The notes beneath the pieces are model-generated. The model ran no database searches and was not told the origin of the DNA. It saw only the letters and a list, made by a program, of their open reading frames with translations. Below, in pieces: positions 44,916 to 57,484 of a DNA stretch of 64,000 nt (its first letter is position 1; the number at the start of each line of letters is the position of its first letter). Origin of the DNA: Chelonoidis abingdonii (taxonomy: Eukaryota > Chordata > Testudines > Testudinidae); NCBI RefSeq assembly GCF_003597395.2, contig NC_133772.1, positions 139,580,766 to 139,644,765 of the forward strand. The letters are read 5' to 3'. The translations under genes and the position numbers were made by a program.

Positions 44916-46329
44916 TGATTTCAAGATCTGCCACTTGGCCCCCTGTTACTCCTCATTTTAACTCAAGATCCTTACAGGGCAAGCAGTTACCAGCCAGCAA
45001 TCAGATCTGCTGCATGACTTCATGTCCCATCCCACCATCTTTCAGAGAAGCCCCCAGGGCACAGAAGGAATATGATGTTGTGAGCAGATTCCACAAAGAA
45101 GGAACTGAGGCTGGGGGAGGGGGAGATAGATGCTGTGGACCTAGAAACAGAGTCACACAGACTGCACAATAGCGAGTGTACCCGAAATAGCACGTGCACA
45201 TTCTTATAACTGTGCCTGTGATTCTGCAGGGTTGCTGCTGCCTTTCCTAAGGGCTACTGCAGGTTTTATCATCTGTGTACTTGCCAGATAAGTCACTCTG
45301 GGCTCCTTCTCTGGGTATTAGGCAGCTTTTGTACAGATGCAGAATAACAAATCTGAGTGAGTAACATTTTGGGCGTGTTCCAACCAGACACTCCCAGGAG
45401 GACAGATTTGCCATTAGCTGCTGTAGTTAGATCTGATTGTGAGAATCTCACCATCTCTGTTGTGAGATACAAATGCTGAAGCAGGTACCCTGGCAGCAGT
45501 AACCTTGAGAGGAGGCTGTGTGAATTGTGCACGGTAGCATGGTTTCCTGCTTCTTTAAGACATTTTGGTTTTTGTTTGAGAGCCCCTCACTTCCATGTCA
45601 GCTCAACAGTGAGTCTGTCCCCCAATCGTCCTCCGGTTTTTATTTTCCTCTAGCTTTGAAGTTAATCAACTACTCTCTCTGGAGTGTAAAGGCGCCTTCT
45701 ACCTGGAATCACTGTCTATATTAATCACAGTTCAAGGAACCCAGCCAGTTCTGACTTTGCATATTTGAGTAGTAAATATATTTCTTCATTTCAGACGCTG
45801 TTCCAGTAAATCTCAAGTTTATCAGGGCTCCTTTTATTCATTTTATTGCTTGAATAGAACAACCATCCTCTCATATCTTTGTGGCTGTGGTTTGGCAAAA
45901 CACATCTTCATTTTCTGACAGTTTAAACCTTCATGACCCAAATTCCAAGAAAATACCTCTGGTAATGTTTGAATATTGATAGAGAAAACAGTGATTCCTG
46001 AATATCATACTATTTAATTCATGAGCCAACACTTTTGGTGTAATGCAGGGAGAAGTTTTAAAAGAGAATCAGTGGTGACTGAGTGTTCATTATGCAGGCA
46101 CAGCACAAATTAATAATCTTATAAAGGATACAGCCCTCCATGTATGAACACTTTAAAACATCCATCCAGAACAGCATGGAATCAAATTAGGTAAAAATCT
46201 TAAATGAACCAAGCGGTACCGTATTCTGTGCTCTAATAATAAACATTCAGCAGCACGGATACGTTGCCAGCCACCTGACCAGAATGGTGCTAGTCACTGT
46301 GAAATGCTCAGGGAGATCAGAGAGGCTAG
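44916..46329. other. Unassigned sequence
   Basis: About 1.4 kb with no recognisable gene or repeat. Open frames up to 131 codons have no motif. Confidence 0.45.
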
Positions 46330-46764
46330 TACAATAAAAAAATAAACCTCAGTTATAATGGGGGATCTCAACTCTCCCCATATTGACTAGGGAACATATC
46401 CCCTCAGGACAGGGTGCAGAGATAAAGTTACTTGACACCGTAAATATCTACTTCTTGGAGCAGCTGGTCCTAGAACCCACCAGAGGAGAGGCAATTCTTG
46501 ATTTACTCCTAAGTGGAGCACAGGATCTGGTCCAAGAGGTGCATAGAGCTGGACCGCTTGGTAATAGTAACCATAATATAATTAATTTTAACATCCCTGT
46601 GGCAAGGAAAACACCACAGCAGCCTAACACCATAGCATTTAATTTCAGAAAGGGGAACTACACAAAAATGAGGAGGTTAATGAAACAGAAATTAAAAAAT
46701 ACAGCACCAAAAGTGAAATCCCTGCAAGCTGCATGGAAACTTTTTAAAGATATTATAATGGGTT

Positions 46765-47445
46765 TATAACAGCCCTGGAGTAGGGCTGTGGAAAGGCAAG
46801 ATGCCTGGGCTGATTGAGAGGAAGCAGGCTCACCTGGGACCATACCCCAATCAGGGCCCAGTTGGCCCTATATAAGAGGCTGGGAGCCAGGTGCTCAAGT
46901 AGACAGTCTTTATCCATAGAGAGAGAGAGGCAGGCCGGCCGGCTGGCTGGCTGGCTGGCCGGCCGGCCTGGCTGTAGGGAGCTTAACCAAGTGCCTAGGG
47001 TGGAGCAGCGCTGGGGAAAGGCCAAGGGAGTGGGGAGCTCTGGCCTAGGAAAACCCCAGGCTGCAGGCCTGGTAAGACCTCTTAGATACTGGGTTGCAAG
47101 GGCAGCCCCTGCTGAGCCAGAGGCAGCAGGTCCAAACCCCTTTGTCTGTGACTAGTGGCTGATGCTGCGGTCTGCCCCAGTGAACGTGGGGTAGATGGAG
47201 ACTGGGCAATAGCCAAGACAGAGGTGAAGTGGGGATAGTGAGTGGGGGTTCCCCTTGGAGGGGGAGACCCAGAACTGTGGGGGTACTACCAGGGAGGCAG
47301 CAAACCAGAGAAAAGGGCTCTGGGAGAGACATGGTGGCCCAGCGGTAGCGGATCACGGGCTGGCAGAGGGTGCTGCAGAGGGCTGGTGAGCTAATTCCAA
47401 GGACAGCCAGCAGGAGATGCAGCAGTGTGAGTCCACTAGCTCACA
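46765..47445 (+). mobile_element. Solo LTR nested in CR1
   Basis: A 681-bp LTR-like insertion starting 'tataacagccctggagtagg' and ending 'gagtccactagctcaca'. A TATA box ('ccctatataagaggct', about 46,866-46,881) precedes 'gggagccaggtgctcaag', the likely transcription start area. It replaces part of the CR1 between endonuclease and RT. No convincing target duplication was found, and some CR1 was lost at the site. Confidence 0.68.
46933..46973. repeat. GGCC/GGCT simple repeat
   Basis: Ggccggcc blocks surround four GGCT units, giving a near-palindromic GC tetranucleotide repeat downstream of the LTR TATA box. A short GA repeat precedes it. Confidence 0.9.
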
Positions 47446-48227
47446 GGAGGCCAAAAAAAATGAAGAACAGCTAGCCAAAGACTTAAAAAGTAATAGCAAT
47501 TTTTTTTAAGTTCATCAGAAGCAGGAAGTCTGCTAAACAACCAGTGGGGCCCCTGGATAGTAGAGATGATAAAGGAGCACTCAAGGATAAGGCCATTAAG
47601 GAGAAACTAAATGAATTCTTTGCATTGGTCTTCATGGCTGAGGATGTGAGGGAGATTCTCAAACCTGAGACATTCTTTTTAGGTGACAGATCTGAGGGAC
47701 TGTCCCAAATTGAGGTGTCAGAGGAGATTTTAGAAGAAATTGATAAACTAAACAGCAATAAGACACCAGGACCAGATGGTGTTCACCAAAGAGTTCTGTA
47801 GGAACTCAAATGTGAAATTGCAGGATTACTAACTGTAGTCTGTAACCTATCATTTAAATCAGCTGCTGTACCAGATGACTGGAGGATAGCTAATGTGATG
47901 CAAAGTTTTAAAAAAGGCTCCAGAGGTGACCCTGGCAATTACAGCCCGACTTCAGTACTGGGCAAACGAGTTGAAACTATAATAAAGAACAAAATGGTCA
48001 GACACATAGATGGACATAATATGCTGGGGAAGTCAACATGGTTTTTGTAAAAGGAAATCATGCCTTATCTAATCTATTAAAATTTTTTGAGGGCGTGAAC
48101 AAGCATGCAGACAAGGAGGATCCAGTGGATATAGTGTATTTAGATTTTCAGAAAGCCTTTGACAAGGTCCCTCACCAAAGGCTCTTAAGCAAAATAAACT
48201 GCCCTGGGATAAGAGGGAAGGTGCTTT

Positions 48228-49165
48228 TGTCATAAGTAAATAGGTAAGGGTTAATTTTCTTTTACCTGCAAAGGGTGAACAAAGGGGGAACCAAACACCT
48301 GACCAGAGGACCAATCAGAGACCTGGATTTTTTTTAAAGTCTGGAAGGGAACTGGAAACTCGGGGTCTTTTTGTTTTCCTCTGCTGTGAGTAAACAAACT
48401 TTTCTTCTAATCTCATCTTCTACTTCAAGTGGAGAGTACAAGCGAACCAAAGTAATCGGCTGTGCATGTGCTTTGATGTATTTACATGGTGTTGTTGCTC
48501 GGACGGTTTAATTCGGGCTATCTTTAAATCCGATGTTTATGATATTGTTTCTATAGCAGGCAAGCCTGTATTGATCTCTTAATGCGCGTCTTATTTTCTG
48601 GTAATTTTTTTTTTTCTATATAAAGTTTTCTTTTAAAACTTGGGAAGTTTCTTTATGGCTGAGTGAGGCAAGAGAGGGAAGAGGAATGTTCTGTGCACCG
48701 GGTCCTGTGTACAGCTGTTGAAGGGCTAGGAGGCGCGGGAGAGAAGCTTACGGGGGGAAGAAGGAGAGAGAGAGGTAGGAATCAGCTTCTGTTCCGTCGC
48801 GGTGCTTAAGGCTGTCTCTTGGGGAAGAGGGAGACAAGTTTCTTGGTATGTGAATGTAAAGGAGATTGCATTAATCCCGCTAGCTGGCTTCAGAGCGGAA
48901 CAACGGAGAGAGAGGGAGAGGGAGGGAGTATTCTCTCGCCGGTGCACTCATACTTCTGGTTTTGGGGGTCTCCCGGGAAGTTGGGGAGAGGCCATGGAGA
49001 GGGGGTCCCCCCAAGGAATCTTGGGGAGAAACCAGGCTGGTAGTCGCCTTCAATACTAGGCTGGTGCAGCAAATAAGATCCAAGCTGGGGTTAAGCTTGG
49101 GGAGGTTCACGGAAGACCAGCTTTGTACTGCTAAAGTCACGATTGTGGGGAGAGACGCAACCGAA
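48228..49165 (+). mobile_element. Solo LTR nested in CR1, 'TGTCATAA' family
   Basis: A 938-bp insertion beginning TGTCATAAG with the family blocks 'agggttaatt', 'cctgaccagaggaccaatca', and a T-rich middle. Flanks are GCTTT (48,223-48,227) and GCTTT (49,166-49,170), an exact 5-bp duplication; the CR1 frame resumes directly after it. Its 3' end ('caaccgaa') departs from the TTATGACA end of the relatives, so the terminus has diverged or belongs to a subfamily. Confidence 0.82.
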
Positions 49166-50335
49166 GCTTTCTTAGCGATAAAAACAGGTTAAAAGACGAG
49201 GGAAACAAAAGGTAGGAATAAATCTGTGCAGTTTTCAGAGTGGAGAGACGGTAGTAGTGGTCTGTCCCAGGGCTCGTGCTACTGGGACCAGTCCTGAGTA
49301 ATATTTCATACCTAAGGTTTGGAAAAAGAGGTCAGCCAGTGAGGTCGAAGATTTGTAGTGATTACAAATTAATTCAGATAGTGAAGTCAGGCAGGATTGT
49401 GAAGAGACAAAAGGATCTCTCCAAACTGGGTGACTGGGCAAGAAAATGGCAGATGAAATTCAGTGTTGATAAATGCAAAGTAATGCACATTGGAAAACAT
49501 AATGCCAAGTCTACATATAAAATGATGGGGTCTAAATTAGCTGTTACTCCTCAGGAAATAGATCTTGGAGTCAGTGTGGATAGTTCTCTGAAAACATCCA
49601 CTCAGTGTGCAGCAACAGTCAAAAAAGTGAACAGAATGTTGGGAATCATTAAGAAAGGGATAGATAATAAGACAGAAAATATACTGCCTCTATATAAATC
49701 CATGGTATGCCCACCGATATGGTCACCCCATCTCAAAAAAAAAGATATATTGGAATTAGAAAAGTTTCAGAAAAGGACAACAAAATGACTAGGGACCTGG
49801 AACAGCTGCCATGTGAAGAGAGATTAATAAGACTGGGACTTTTCATCTTGGAAAAGAGATGACTAAGGGGGGATATGTTAGAGGTCTATAAAATCATGAC
49901 TGGTGTGGAGAAAATAAACAAGGAAGCATTATTTACTCCTCATAACACAAGAACTAGGGATTACCAAATGAAATGAATAGGCAGTAGGTTTAAAACAAAT
50001 AAAGGAAGTATATTTTCACACAAAGTACAGTAAACCTTTGGCACTCCTTGCCGGAGGATGTTGTGAAGGCCAAGACTATAAGAAGGTTCAAAAAAGAACT
50101 TGATAAGTTCCTGGAGGATAGGTCATCAACAGCTATTATCCAGGATGGGCAGGGATGGCGTTCCTAGACTCTGTTTGCCAGAAGCTGGGAATTGGCAGCA
50201 AGGAATCAATCACTTGATAATTCCCTGTTCTGTTCATTCCTTCTGGAGGACCTGGAATTGGCCACTGTTGGAAGTCAGGAGACTAGGCTAGATAGTCTGA
50301 CCCAGTATAGCCATTCTCATGTTCTTTGATCTTTT

Positions 50336-52484
50336 TTTTTAACTAAGGCTATTAGAGGATCACAGATATTTTGTATTTTTGGAAACCATGATTTCCCCCA
50401 GAACTACACACAGAACTAAGTATGAAGACATTGACCTAAGAGTTCCATGTTTTCTCAGCTGTAAAGCATTCTCCTGCTTTAAATGTTATGATCTTCATTT
50501 AAACAATTATCAGAGTGATTTTGAATATTAATATTTTGTATTATGAGATCTCACTTTTATATAGTTTCCTTGATCCCAGAAGATCGCACCACACTTTAAA
50601 AACTACCCTGATACACAAACAGTACACAAATTTCACTTTATCTACTAGTGAAAATGCAGCCATGTCTAGGGAGAACCACAGCTCCCTTTAGCAGCACAAT
50701 AGCTGTCATGACATGAAGGAGGAACCATATAGCCAATGGCAATTGCAGAGGGAATTTAGGTAGCAAGTGTATAATCAGTGGATTTGGAGTTGGGCTGAGA
50801 AATTAATGGTTAAACCTTCTACTCCTATGAAAGATGCCACCTGCCTTGAACCAGGCCATGCAGGTAAAAATCCTGAAATTTTTGGTCCCCTTCTGCACCA
50901 TCTAGATGTTAAAAGTGAGGGCATGCGTGGTCAGGCTGGAGTGCTCCACTGGCTGCGTGTGGCCCCTTTGTCCCATGTTAGCCTCTCTTGTGCACAGTAA
51001 TTCATTACAACAGCACTTCCGCCCTTCTGCTGCTGTTGACTTGAAACATCCCTCTCCTAAAACTCCACTTCTTCCAAAAATTTAAGCAAGGCCAACTCAG
51101 TGGAACTGCCAAGCCCGAAGCCTCAGGAGGCCCTAGTAAGAGTTTGGCCACCCTGGCCAGCCTATCAGGGACTAGTTGCAATGCTTAAGCGTGTGTGTGT
51201 GGCGGAGGGGGCACACATGCACAAGCTGCTGTCTGCTGACATGGGGTCTCTCTCGATAGTAGTACGAGCCTACAAGAAATCAACGCATTCCTCCTGTGCC
51301 TTGTCTGGTGCTTGCTGTGTGCTCACTGTTTGTTAAGAGCTGAGGCAAAGAGGAAACCATCTGCAATGCACAACAGCTACAAGTTCTGTTGGTCCTAGAG
51401 ACCTCAGCAGCTATGCTGCATATTCAGGTACAGCATCCCTGTAGCATGTTCCCCTCCTATCCATCAGGAGCTAGTCCCTGTCCCTCGTCATGCCAGTTCT
51501 AGATCCATTCCATTTCGCCCTCCTCCTCTTTGCAGGGCAGATGGTCCCTAGCAGACTTGGCTGATCAGATTGGGGAAGGAGGGATGGAGGAGGATACACA
51601 CTGAAATATAGACATTGCTCTGAACGGCAGCAATTGAATAATTTTGCAGCAGGCCCCAGATAAGTGCTGTCTGGTCACGATTATAAACCACTAGGTAATC
51701 GGCTACATCACAAATGTGCTCTCCATGCTAGGCAGAGGGAGAGAAGTGCCACTAGAGTTTCTGAGATGCAGCAGCATATCAGTAACACAGACTGATGGGT
51801 GGCTGCACTGCATGACAGTGAGCTCAGTTTTACAAAACCATGTGGCAAACCCCAGTGGCAGAGCTGGGTGAAAGGACAGGCTGAAGTGAAAGGTGAGCAC
51901 CGCCTCTCCCCAAAGAGACAAACTGTTCAGTTTTGACTTTGCCAAGCTGCCAATGATTAATTTTTATTTTTAGCAACATGACAATCCATTTAATAAAGCA
52001 AGTAAGAAAGTTAAAAACTTCAGTCTGTGGTGAGGTTACCAGAGCCGACTGCTTTGGAATCAAAGCTTGTGTTCTGTGACAGACTGTAACATTTGAGTCA
52101 GTGATCCAGGATGTCAGTGTGTTACTGTGTGGGAGATTCAGGGTTAAATGGTCTGTAATCCTGCATATTGGACCTTTCCCATTGGAAGCTGGAATGCTCA
52201 GTCACACTGACTTGAAAGACAGGATAAGGTGGTCACTTCTTTGGGGCAGGGAGGGACTGTCCTTTACTGTGTGTTCGCAGAGCTCCCAGTGGAAAAGGAA
52301 AATGGATCAGGCGGCGCTCCGATGTGCTACTACAATATACATGATAAATAATGTGTCATATGAGAACACAACTGAGAGTTCTTCATTTGCTTGTTCTGTT
52401 TCTTTCTTTTCTTTTTTAATGTGAAACTAAATACAAGCTAAAATAATCAGATAGAGCAATTCACTGGTGATAGAAGAATTTTTA
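50336..52484. other. Unassigned intergenic sequence
   Basis: Nothing recognised over 2.1 kb. Frames of 60-80 codons are unremarkable. Confidence 0.45.
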
Positions 52485-52613
52485 AGGGCCCTGTTCAGGA
52501 AAGCACTTAACTATATGCTTAGGTCTGACTTCAGTTGGACTTAAATACATGCTTAAAGTTAAACATTTGCTTAAGTGATTTCTTAAATAGGAATGTTTTC
52601 CTGAACTGAGGCT
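52485..52613. repeat. Fold-back (palindromic) repeat
   Basis: The left arm 'ggccctgttcaggaaagcac' and 'tatgcttaggtctgacttca' pairs with the right arm containing 'atacatgcttaaagttaaac' and 'ttttcctgaactgaggc'. It is an imperfect inverted repeat over the whole 129 bp, with no coding capacity; it may be a MITE. Confidence 0.7.
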
Positions 52614-54481
52614 AAGACATTCACACTGCTCAGACTTGGTGGTTGAGGCATAGATCTGGCTCGACTGTTCACTGCAAATAACTTAGCTAATGAACTGCAT
52701 CCTTTTTTTATCTGCTAACTAACACATTCTTAATGCTCACAACCTGGTAGTTACAATAATTCAACACAGATTGTGCAAACAAAATTTTTCCAATGTGTTC
52801 TTGAACACTGCTATTTCTGTGATATGATTGGTTATCTAAGACATATGCTTTTTTTCTGTTCTTTGATTGGGAACCAAAAGCTCCATAAACAATCCCCTTT
52901 TTGTTCATGTATTATTAAGCATTTGCAACGGTTGGAATCTCTTGCACAAATAACAAAAGAGCTTTTCAAAATGGCCAAGACTTTTCTGTGGGAGTACTCT
53001 TGAAAATATTCACATTAGTATTTACAACATTTTTGCTTTCTACAAAAAAGAATTGCAAATATAAACGCTTTCACCAAATGTTTGCAAATAAGTGAATGCA
53101 AGGCTTCACAAATGCCAGCAAAACTAATCAGTGGGATTTAAATGCAAGCATATTCATGAATAGTCTGCTTCATTCAGGAAATGGAAGTTGATTCATTAAG
53201 TCTTGTAATCATTATTATAAAGATGTGTATTTATCCATATAGGTACTATGGTTGGGAACTAATTGCACACTGTATGTGTAGGAGTGAGATTCAAATTCTT
53301 CATCACCTGCTCCAAAATATACAGGACTATTTTCAGTGAGCTACAGAGCTTCTCTACTAGCACCCAGATCTATTTAGATTTCATGTGTTTCAGTGGAAAC
53401 TAATGCCACATACATCAGCATTTCAAAATGGTATGGAAAGTGTCTACAAAGTCTATTACCTACAGGCAATTTCAAACTATTAATCATGTAATCTGCAACA
53501 CACACATCTCAAACTTTTTACTGATTTATGCTACCGTTAGTCCACGACCCATGGAAGAGTCCTCTCCTGGCTGGGTACATAGCTGTCCAACAAACTTGTA
53601 ACATTCAGAAATAATGTCAGCACACGCCTTTTACTGAAAACTCCCTGGATCCTGATCAGAAGGAAGGGAAGTGCAGTCAGAATCCAAATGGGTTTGTCTC
53701 TGGTTTTCAGCTATAGCCAAGTACAAAGAATATCCGATATACAACATAGGCACTGGAAGCCTGGCCTAGTAATGGCTGAAGGAAGCTGAGAAAAAAGTTA
53801 CTCTAAGATTACTCATTAATATGATGTTTTAAGAGATTAAGGCATAATGCATCTGATATACAGAATGCATCAGAATCCCCTCCCTCCTGTAATGCCAGGA
53901 GTTTAAAACGAGGCCTAGCTAACAGCAGACAAAGATAACAATGTGCCTCAGCTATGCTTCTTCTGACAAAGCCTACAGCTTGTCATCAGGACCACGGATA
54001 CTACCAGCCGCAGATAACGCTCAAACAAACGGTGCCTCTTTATACTGCGATTAGCTGGGTGTGTGGGTCAGGGGTGATTGCCATACAGTATCGGGTGAGG
54101 AGTCCGTGCTCACAGCAATAGGACACTGCTAGAGTTCAGGTCCCGCCATGGAGCCATCCGAGCTAATGAATCCCTCCCTCAAGCCCGCGCCCCAGGAAGG
54201 GACAGCTTTACCTGAGAGGCCTGGCAATGGAATCATACTCATATCAGGAACAAACGTGGGAATGTATCCCCGCTACCACAGGCTGGGCAGCATCGTCGTG
54301 ACAGCTACTTTACAGCTGTGAGAGGGAACGGATGCTTGTGTGGAGAGCCCTGTGCATCTTATGTTCAACACTCAGAGAGCTAGTGCAGAAAGGAGAAGGC
54401 CTGCAACTGCTTCAAAAAGCTCCAGTGGCCAGGTGAGGATCTTAAGCACTAAAGGCAGCTAAGTCCACTACTGGTTCTGTG
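52614..54481. other. Unassigned intergenic sequence
   Basis: AT-rich to mixed sequence with no recognisable gene or transposon. The 54,000-54,450 part is more GC-rich but shows no exon-like frame. Confidence 0.45.
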
Positions 54482-55585
54482 TGTGATGGGTTCCCCTGGG
54501 TGCCACTTGGAACTGGGGTGCCACTGAGCTCGCCTGACCCACCAGCCTGGGCTCTCTTTACACTGTATTGCTGGGACAGGCCCTCAAGCCCCCTCTAGCA
54601 CACACAGGCAGGGACACACCCAGCCGCAGCTACACACAGATTCTGAGATCAGCTCTGCATAGGAAGGTTGAGCTAAGGAATCGCCCAATATTCAAGTGCA
54701 TCCTCCCTCAGAGGATAAACCCAAAATTGTACTGTCTTGCACTGCACAGAGCACCATACAGGGCAAGCTCATGCAATTCACCCCCTCTCTCAGTATGGAG
54801 AGGGATATGCACAATTTTCTGCCCCAAGTTATCATTTCCAAACACACTGGTTTTAGGCAAAACAAAATAAGTTTATTAACTACAAAAGATAGATTTTAAG
54901 TGATTATAAGGGACAGCAAACAGATCAAAGCAGATTACTCAGCAAATAAAAACACAAACTAAGTTTAAGATACTACAGCAACTGGTTACAAGGAGTAAAT
55001 TCTCACCCTAAAAGTTGTTTTAGGCAGATTGCAGAGATTCTTAAAGCTGGCTGCACTGGCCTGCAGTTTAAACCTTCAGATATTTCATTCACAGGCTAGA
55101 CACCCTTTCAACCTCGGCTCAGGCCTTACCTTCGTTCAGTCTTTGCTTCTTAGATATTTGCAGCAGTCATCTTGAGCAGGGATTCAGTGAAGAATGAGCC
55201 ACGATTATGTCATTCTCTTGCCTTGAATAGGTTTTACATATGATGGGAACCCTTTGTCTTCCAGTGTGATCCCTCTCCCCACCTCCCATCAGTGGAAAAA
55301 GTACCAGTATTATTCATGAAGTCCAGTATCAGGTGACTTGATCACATGACCCTGCAGCCATAACTCAAAGTCTGCTTGAAGCATCCACAGGAAGGCTTTC
55401 CTAGGAGCGCTCTCCTGGTGAGAGATCATCTTCTAAAACTTATTGTTCTTCCTAATGGCTCTTCCCAGCCATCAATCCAGACTAATTGCCTTCTGTCTAG
55501 TGGGCATTCTCCAGGTGTAAATGCATTTGTAATAGATGCATAGACAATATTCCTAACTTCAGAAACAAAAAAAATCCTTGCATAC

Positions 55586-56651
55586 TGTGACGATGTGGTT
55601 CTGGCGGGACCCAACTGAGAGTGCCAGTTCAGGACCAATTGCTCAAACAGGGCAGTCACAGCCCAAGGCTGGGGTTTTTCCACCTCTAAGGCAAACCAAA
55701 CCAGCCAGACAACAGACTTCGGTTTCACCCCACTGGCTAACCACAAGTCACACAAGCAATTTCCTTAGACACTCCAGTCTCCCAGTATCACCACCAGTCC
55801 ACACGTACCTAGGGGATGAATGGTTATAAAAAACCAACACCCTAGTAAAAGAAAAAGGTTCTCTCGATCCCCAAGACCAAGCCCCAGACCCAGCGGTCAA
55901 TATACACATCAGATCTTACGCTGTTGCAATCCTTAGAATCTAAAATCTAAGGTTATTCATTTAAAGGAAAAAAGATGAGGTGAGAGCTTAGAATTGGTTA
56001 AATGGAATCAATTTACATACAAGTAATGGCAAAGTTTCTTGGTTTAGGCTCTGACGAGTGTAAGTAACTGTAGTTTAAAATCCAGTCTTCTGTGAGAACA
56101 TCCCCCGCTGGGATGGGTCATCAGTCCTTTGTGCAGAGCTTCAGCTTGCTAAGCAAAGTCCTCCAGAGGTAAGAAGGCAGGATTAAGACAAAATGGAGAT
56201 GAGCCTCGGCCTTATATAGACTTTTCCAGGTGTAAGAACACTCCTTTGGTTTTCTACTGTGGAAAGTTACAGCAAAATGAGTTGCAGTCACATGGGCCAG
56301 TTTCTGGCACTACGTCCACTGAGTCACAGGTGATCCGCCTTCTTTCTCGATGGGTCAATTGTATAGGTGGTGGTCCTTATGGGCCATCAAGCAGGCTAAG
56401 CTGAGCTGACACCTACATAGTCTGAGTGTCACCCAGAACTGCAGCACCAATTTAAAATACGACCGTATACAGCCAATATTCATAACTCAACTACAAAAAT
56501 GATACAGACCACAGACAGCACCATTTCATAACCAGTAACCGTACCTGTCTTAGACACCTTATATGACCCCCATTTAATAGGATTTGTGCCACTACAGAAC
56601 CGTGGTTACAACCCATGTTCCTATATGGTCAGTTTATTCAATAACGTCACA
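55586..56651 (-). mobile_element. Nested solo LTR with perfect 5-bp TSD
   Basis: A 1,066-bp LTR starting TGTGACG and ending CGTCACA, 7-bp inverted termini. Both flanks are CATAC (55,581-55,585 and 56,652-56,656), an exact 5-bp duplication. On the minus strand a TATA box ('gtctatataaggc', about 56,210-56,222) lies in the middle third. An 83-codon and a 109-codon frame inside are not recognisable proteins. Confidence 0.92.
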
Positions 56652-56715
56652 CATACAAATATGATAATCATATTCAGTATCATACCTTCAATGATAGCTC
56701 ACATGACCCATCTTG

Positions 56716-57447
56716 CCTCAAGGTTCCTTCCCCCACTCTTGGAACTTTAGGGTACGATGTAGAGACCTACATGGCACTTCTAAGCTTAATTACCAGCTTA
56801 GATCATGGTACGCTGCCACCACCCCCAAGCACTACTTTTCTTCCCTCGCGTAGTCTGGAGAGACTTCACAATTCCCTGGTGAACAGAGATCCAAACCCTT
56901 GGTCTTAAAAGAAGGAGAAATTAACCATCCCCCCTTCCCTTTCTGCCCACCAGTCCCTGGTGGATCAGATTCAGTCCCCCTTGGATATAAAACAAGGAAA
57001 AAATCAATAGGATAAGAAAAAGCTTAATGAAAGAAAAGAAATAAAAGAAACCCTCTGGGCGAGATTAGCATACCAGCTACTCTCACAGACAACAGATTCC
57101 AAACAGAGGATGTTCCCCTGGGCAAAAACCTTAGTACACACAGAATACCCAAATTTGATTATTCCCTAATTGCATAAGACAAGTTACAAAAAGAGAATAA
57201 ACATAAAACCTATTTCCTTCTAAAACTTACTACTCTGATAGAGGCTGGTTCCTTGATCTTTTCCTCTCCGGCTGCATCTGGCTCCTAAACAAACTGATTC
57301 TAACAAAGGCAAAACTCTTCCCTCCTTCCTTTTGAAACATCTTGTTCCCCCATTGGTTCCTCTGGTCAGGTGTCAGCTAGGCTAGGTGAACTTCTTAACC
57401 CTTTACAGGTAAAAGAGGCATTAACCCTTAACTATCTGTTTATGACA
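56716..57447 (-). mobile_element. Nested solo LTR, 'TGTCATAA' family
   Basis: On the minus strand it begins TGTCATAAACAGATAG at 57,447, with 'aagggttaa' and a 'ccagaggaacc' block as in the relatives, and 'agcttaattaccagcttaga' near its other end, also present at 8,890. Flanks share CTTG (56,712-56,715 and 57,448-57,451), so the outer LTR reads through as 'cccatcttgtataaa'. The exact left edge is uncertain by a few bases. Confidence 0.8.
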
Positions 57448-57484
57448 CTTGTATAAAATGCACCTTTGATATCCTATCATAACA

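Larger units (their letters stand above)
46330..50335 (+). mobile_element. Long CR1 LINE with two nested LTRs
   Basis: The longest CR1 in the window. In order: the end of the endonuclease ('EQLVLEPTRGEAILDLLLSG', 46,383-46,769), a gap filled by an LTR, RT start ('EILEEIDKLNSNKTPGPDGV', 47,544-47,801), RT fingers ('KGNHALSNLLKFFEGVNKH', 'YLDFQKAFDKVPHQRLL', 48,038-48,235), a second LTR, then the RT palm and thumb ('SVDKCKVMHIGKHNAKSTY', 'IDLGVSVDSSLKTS', 49,276-49,788), and the 3' UTR to 'gccattctcatgttctttga'. The span where FADD belongs is degraded. Removing the LTRs leaves about 2.4 kb of near-continuous CR1 with scattered stops. Inactive. Confidence 0.9.
54482..57484 (-). mobile_element. 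LTR interrupted by two younger LTRs
   Basis: The outer element begins 'tgtgatgggttcccctgggt' and ends 'tatcataaca'. On the minus strand it has an AATAAA-type signal near 54,871. After the first nested LTR it resumes with 'aaatatgataatcatattca' up to 'catgacccatcttg', and after the second with 'tataaaatgcacctttgata'. Removing the two nested LTRs leaves about 1.2 kb, a plausible single LTR. Its own target duplication is unclear (ctgtg against ctatc). No internal coding region. Confidence 0.68.
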
